NCBI GenBank assembly: GCA_031382215.1
Contig: JANMYQ010000145.1
Span: 1-64,000 of the forward strand
DNA length: 64,000 nt
Direction of reading: 5' to 3'
Origin: LGRD01 sp031382215
GTDB taxonomy: Bacteria > Pseudomonadota > Gammaproteobacteria > Burkholderiales > Burkholderiaceae_C
Shown here: positions 61,198-64,000 of the stretch, in pieces
Layout of the letters: each line of letters begins with the position of its first letter
How positions within the stretch are numbered: position 1 is the first letter of the stretch
Notes under the pieces: model-generated
The model's database searches: none
Told to the model about the DNA's origin: nothing
What the model saw: only the letters and a program-made list of their open reading frames with translations
Position numbers and translations under genes: made by a program

Positions 61198-61971
61198 ATG
61201 CGCTTTTGCAGCCTGGGCAGCGGCAGCACCGGCAACGCGCTGGTGGTCGAGGCCCGCGGCCCGGCTCAAACGCACCGGGTGCTGATCGACTGCGGTTTCT
61301 CGCAACGCGAACTCGAAGTACGGCTGGAGCGGGCCGGCTTGGTGCCTGCCGACCTGAGCGCCATCTTCGTGACCCATGAACACGGCGACCACGTCGGCTG
61401 CGCAGTCGGCCTGGCACGCCGCCATCACATCCCCTTGTGGATGAGCCGGGGCACCTGGCGTGCGTTGGAGCAACCCGCGCTGCCTGCTCCGCTGCACTTT
61501 GCCCGCGACGGCGAAGCCATCACGTTCGGCGCACTGGAGCTGCTGCCCTACACCGTGCCGCACGACGCACAAGAACCGCTGCAGTTGCGCTGTTCCACAG
61601 CCACCGCCCGCCTGGGCGTGCTGACCGACACGGGCTGCATGACGCCGCACCTGATCGCGCACCTGCAGGCGTGTGACGCGCTGGTGCTGGAGTGCAACCA
61701 CGACCGCGCCATGCTGGCTGCCTCCAATTACCCCGCCTCGCTGAAAGCGCGCATCGGCGGGCGCTTCGGCCACCTGGCGAACGACACTTCTGCGCAAATT
61801 CTCGCCGCGTGCATGCATGGCGGGCTGCGCCACCTGGTGGCGGCTCACCTCAGCGTGCAGAACAACCGGCCCGAACTGGTGCGCCGGTCGCTGGCAGCGG
61901 CCTGGGGCCGCGACGAAGCGCTGATCGTCGTGGCCGATCCTGCCGTCGGCTGCGGCTGGATCGACCTTTGA
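61198..61971 (+). CDS. MBL-fold metal-dependent hydrolase (YycJ-like)
   Basis: A 257-residue metallo-beta-lactamase-fold protein. MRFCSLGSGSTGNALVVE at the start and FVTHEHGDHVG (His60, His62, Asp64, His65) are the zinc motif; later LVLECNHDRAML and AAHLSVQNNRPE provide ligands. This resembles the YycJ/WalJ group of exonuclease-like hydrolases. The substrate is not known. It is 37 bases after bamC. A good bidirectional terminator follows. Confidence 0.92.
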   Translation: MRFCSLGSGSTGNALVVEARGPAQTHRVLIDCGFSQRELEVRLERAGLVPADLSAIFVTHEHGDHVGCAVGLARRHHIPLWMSRGTWRALEQPALPAPLHFARDGEAITFGALELLPYTVPHDAQEPLQLRCSTATARLGVLTDTGCMTPHLIAHLQACDALVLECNHDRAMLAASNYPASLKARIGGRFGHLANDTSAQILAACMHGGLRHLVAAHLSVQNNRPELVRRSLAAAWGRDEALIVVADPAVGCGWIDL

Positions 61972-61991
61972 CGCTGATCAAACGGCAGGCA

Positions 61992-62022
61992 CAAAAAAGC
62001 CGCCTCGCGGCGGCTCTTTTTC
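61992..62022. terminator. Bidirectional intrinsic terminator
   Basis: AGCCGCC (61998-62004), loop TCGC, GGCGGCT (62009-62015), then CTTTTT; upstream is AAAAAA. It can therefore end transcription from the MBL gene on the plus strand and from the lipoprotein gene on the minus strand. Confidence 0.92.
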
Positions 62023-62034
62023 CCGTCAGGGCGA

Positions 62035-62385
62035 TTACGGCTTCTTGACGGCGTCGGCCGCCTTGGCGGCAGCGTCCTTGGCAGCATCTGCCGCCTTGCC
62101 AGCGGCGTCCTTGGCGGCATCAGCGGCCTTGCCGGCTGCGTCCTTGGCGGCATCGGCAACAGCACCACCAGCAGCGGCGGCGGAAGCGGCAGCGGCGCCC
62201 ACAGCGGCCGAAGCGGCATCACCAGCGGCGGTCACGGCAGCGCCGGTGGCCGAAGCAGCCTTCTCGACCGCGGCAGCCACCGCAGGGGCAGCGGCAGGAG
62301 CGGCGACTGCAGGGGCCTTCTTCTCACCGCAAGCGGTCAGGGACAGGGCAACCAGCAACGAACCCAACAGAACGGACGTTTTCAT
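62035..62385 (-). CDS. Small Ala/Lys-repeat lipoprotein (LEA-like repeats)
   Basis: A 116-residue lipoprotein: signal with SLTAC (lipidation Cys19), then almost only Ala, Gly, Val and Lys/Asp. The C-terminal half is built from an 11-residue unit of the type DAAGKAADAAK, repeated about three times, which resembles group 3 LEA or apolipoprotein-like amphipathic helices. No enzyme motif. Such proteins are thought to protect membranes or proteins under desiccation or osmotic stress, but here that is inference. The ATG at 62385 begins the lipoprotein signal. A TATAAT box inside a perfect dyad lies about 125 bases upstream. Confidence 0.85.
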   Translation of the reverse strand: MKTSVLLGSLLVALSLTACGEKKAPAVAAPAAAPAVAAAVEKAASATGAAVTAAGDAASAAVGAAAASAAAAGGAVADAAKDAAGKAADAAKDAAGKAADAAKDAAAKAADAVKKP

Positions 62386-62498
62386 ATTTATCCTCAAAAA
62401 CAAAGAGTCGAACAAAGAGTAACCGGTCATGACGCGAGCTCTGCGTTGCGGCAGAAGGCCCGACGCTCAAAGACAAGAAAGCCCGAACGGCTCTTTTG

Positions 62499-62526
62499 CC
62501 TAGCCTTAGATTATAGCTTGGCTAGG
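62499..62526 (-). promoter_or_regulatory. Candidate promoter of the lipoprotein gene: TATAAT inside a 7-bp dyad
   Basis: CCTAGCC (62499-62505) and GGCTAGG (62520-62526) are perfect inverted repeats with a 14-base spacer that holds ATTATA, i.e. TATAAT on the minus strand (62515-62510). The position is ideal for an operator over the -10 box. No consensus -35 is seen. A weak AGCC/GGCT stem with TTTCTT lies just downstream (62476-62495) and could be an attenuator or the end signal of the upstream gene. Confidence 0.5.
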
Positions 62527-62534
62527 GGCTATCC

Positions 62535-63038
62535 CTAGAGGCCGAGACTTGTCACCGGGAACGCTTCCTCTGAGCGTTGTAAAACTGCGTCAATCAACTC
62601 TCGCCCATGAATCGCATCGGCGGGCACGTGCGACACGCTGCCGCGGTAGCGAACCGGGTCGACGAGCCGCACCGTTACCAGCCCCGGAGCGAGCAACATC
62701 GTCGGCATCTTGCCGGCCTCCAGTTCGACGTTGGCGCGGCATTCGACGATGTGCGACCAGGTCCGCCGCCACGCCACCCAGCGCGCGTGGCGGCGTGGGA
62801 ACTCGTCGAAGTGTTGCGCGATCAGCGTGAGCTTGCGGTAGGCCTTGGCCCAATGGGTCAGGTGCTCGATCAGCTCGGGCTCGTTGAGCGGCCAGTCGGC
62901 GAAATCGATGTCGCACAGCCAGATCTCGCGGCAGCCCTGGGCAGCCGCTTCGGCAAACGCACTGCGCAGGCCGGTGTGGAACTCGCTGCGCGAGGTGATC
63001 AGGGTGTGCCGAGGCTCGGATGTCATCTCGTCAGTCAT
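62535..63038 (-). CDS. Conserved hypothetical cytoplasmic protein
   Basis: I do not recognise the family of this 167-residue protein. It is soluble, with an opening RHTLITSRSEFHTGLRSAFAEAAAQGC, a short WLCDIDFADWPL strand, then HWAKAYRKLTLIAQHFDEF, ARWVAWRRTWSHIVECRANVE and a closing LVTVRLVDPVRYRGS. The alternating strands and helices suggest an alpha/beta fold. It lies 21 bases after the roxA-type gene on the same strand, so it is probably co-transcribed. No catalytic motif is obvious. Confidence 0.8.
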   Translation of the reverse strand: MTDEMTSEPRHTLITSRSEFHTGLRSAFAEAAAQGCREIWLCDIDFADWPLNEPELIEHLTHWAKAYRKLTLIAQHFDEFPRRHARWVAWRRTWSHIVECRANVELEAGKMPTMLLAPGLVTVRLVDPVRYRGSVSHVPADAIHGRELIDAVLQRSEEAFPVTSLGL

Positions 63039-63059
63039 CGACAGGCTCCTTTCTGACGG

Positions 63060-64000
63060 TCACGGTACGGGGTGCAGCCAACCTGCCAGCGCCCACTCGC
63101 TGACCAAGGCACGCGCCTCGCCGCTCAACCCCGCGGCCTGGGTCGCGCTCAGCGCACGCTCGTCGGCCAGGCGCCGCAGCAGCGTCGCGTCGCGACCGGC
63201 AGCCACGAACGACTCGCCGTTGATGAACAGGTGCCAGCGGTCGTACATCATGCGGGTGCGGCGGTCCAGACGCAGGCTTGCATGATGCCCCAACCCGCTG
63301 CCGGCATCGAACCAGACACTCGCCTTGAGGTCAGTCAAAACCTCGCCCAGCGCGCAAGCGGCGGCGCGGGGGTTGGCGAGCAGGCGCGCCATCGCTTCCT
63401 GAGTGAAATGGTTCAAGGTGTCTGGAATCCTGGCAGGGGCCGACGTGGCTTCCTGATGCGGGTCGCGATACAGCGCCTGGGCCGGCGCCATCTCGGCGGC
63501 GTCGAGCACGCGCTGCAGCACCTCGGCGCCCCAGCGGTCGCGCTCGGGCGCGCGAAAGCCGATCGAGCAGGTCATGCATTCGCCCTCGGCCACACCGTCG
63601 TGCGCCCAGCGTGGCGGCAGGTACAGCATGTCGCCGGGCTCGAGCAGCCATTCCTGTTCGGCGTGGAAGTTGCTCAGGATCTTCAACGGCACGTCGGCCT
63701 GGAGCTCCGGATCTTTCAGCCGGCCGATGCGCCAGCGCCGCCGGCCCTGCACCTGCAGCAGGAACACGTCGTACGAATCGAAATGCGGGCCGACGCCGCC
63801 ACCCCCGGTCGCATACGACAGCATCAGGTCATCGAGCCGCGCGTCGGGCACGAAGCGGAAGCGCGCCAGCAGCTCGTGCGCGGCCTGCACGTGCAGGTCC
63901 AGCCCCTGCACCAGCAGGGTCCAGCGCGGTTGCTTGAGGCTCGGCAACGAGCGCAGCTTGAACGGCCCGTGGCGCAGCCGCCAGCGGCCGTCGTCGGCAT
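63060..64000 (-). CDS. Cupin-type ribosomal oxygenase (RoxA/YcfD-like), 5' end outside window
   Basis: Likely 2-oxoglutarate/Fe(II) hydroxylase that modifies an arginine of ribosomal protein L16. The frame is open to the right edge (about 312 codons visible of roughly 370-390). The JmjC-like cupin shows QPRWTLLVQGLDLHV, the iron motif HFDSYDVFLLQVQGRRRWRIG (His-x-Asp), and LEPGDMLYLPPRWAHDGVAEGECMTCSIGFRAP with the second His. A dimer/winged-helix tail follows. The codon at 63945-63947 is TTG inside the gene, not the start. Confidence 0.93.
   Translation of the reverse strand, partial: ADDGRWRLRHGPFKLRSLPSLKQPRWTLLVQGLDLHVQAAHELLARFRFVPDARLDDLMLSYATGGGGVGPHFDSYDVFLLQVQGRRRWRIGRLKDPELQADVPLKILSNFHAEQEWLLEPGDMLYLPPRWAHDGVAEGECMTCSIGFRAPERDRWGAEVLQRVLDAAEMAPAQALYRDPHQEATSAPARIPDTLNHFTQEAMARLLANPRAAACALGEVLTDLKASVWFDAGSGLGHHASLRLDRRTRMMYDRWHLFINGESFVAAGRDATLLRRLADERALSATQAAGLSGEARALVSEWALAGWLHPVP

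Noticed and set aside
58341..61235. A 964-codon open frame on the minus strand across the methyltransferase, dapA and bamC
   Set aside because: It is antisense to three well-supported genes, its translation is low-complexity (Ala, Gly, His, Arg, Gln) with no motif; long antisense frames are expected from GC-rich third positions.

Overview
The window is a contiguous piece of a high-GC chromosome from a betaproteobacterium of the order Burkholderiales, probably near the Rubrivivax/Leptothrix/Piscinibacter group. That placement is inferred from gene order and protein character: pyrG-kdsA-eno-ftsB, exbB-exbD-lpxK-trm112-kdsB-adk, zapB-zapA-6S RNA-EVE protein, selO-msrB-yciB-bolA-PPIase and dapA-bamC. 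I see no insertion sequence, prophage, CRISPR array, rRNA or tRNA. Both ends cut a gene: pyrG on the left and a roxA/ycfD-type cupin hydroxylase on the right.

Layout. 1-5.1 kb (+): pyrimidine, KDO, glycolysis and division genes, then a nicotinamide riboside salvage pair (pnuC plus a NadR-like kinase). 5.1-8.8 kb: a membrane protein, a flavoprotein, an exported DUF1223 protein and an ASCH protein. 8.8-23 kb (-): a long run for acyl-CoA metabolism (FadJ-type bifunctional enzyme, thiolase, two acyl-CoA dehydrogenases, thioesterase, two SDRs, MDR reductase, GST). An exported M3 peptidase, a Sel1-like exported protein and a small membrane protein lie inside this run with overlapping starts and stops. 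23-29 kb (+): selO, msrB, yciB, bolA, a parvulin, a GAF protein, zapB-like, zapA, 6S RNA and an EVE protein. 29-34 kb: a degenerate GGDEF protein, a sterol-desaturase-type enzyme, DUF192, sodB and xseA. 34-39 kb (+): an ExbB/ExbD pair leading into lpxK, trm112, kdsB, adk and an SDR. 39-45.6 kb (-): a TonB system (tonB, exbB, two exbD, a TPR protein) behind a large TonB-dependent receptor. 46-52.6 kb (-): a Yej-like peptide ABC transporter operon. 52.8-57 kb (-): acyl-CoA synthetase, GNAT and parE. 57-62 kb (+): MFS transporter, a 40-residue membrane peptide, methyltransferase, dapA, bamC and an MBL-fold hydrolase. 62-64 kb (-): an Ala/Lys-repeat lipoprotein, an unrecognised protein and the roxA-type gene.

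Most of the window is core metabolism and envelope biogenesis with ordinary functions. The most unusual signal is not a gene. At several gene ends a short tandem repeat (7, 10, 11 or 14 bp, never a multiple of 3) begins at the stop codon. Where the copies are intact the TGA is repeated in two or all three frames (5102, 18884, 31875, 35336 and 37352, with a related case at 29048). One copy lies between two convergent genes and supplies repeated stops to both strands. Other points of interest are the 6S RNA with a well-paired terminal stem, a thioesterase carrying a 9-residue tandem insertion, a substrate-binding protein with both a lipobox and a C-terminal membrane segment, a GGDEF domain with its signature replaced, a KdsA of the metal-dependent type, and an 11-residue-repeat lipoprotein whose promoter box sits inside a perfect dyad.
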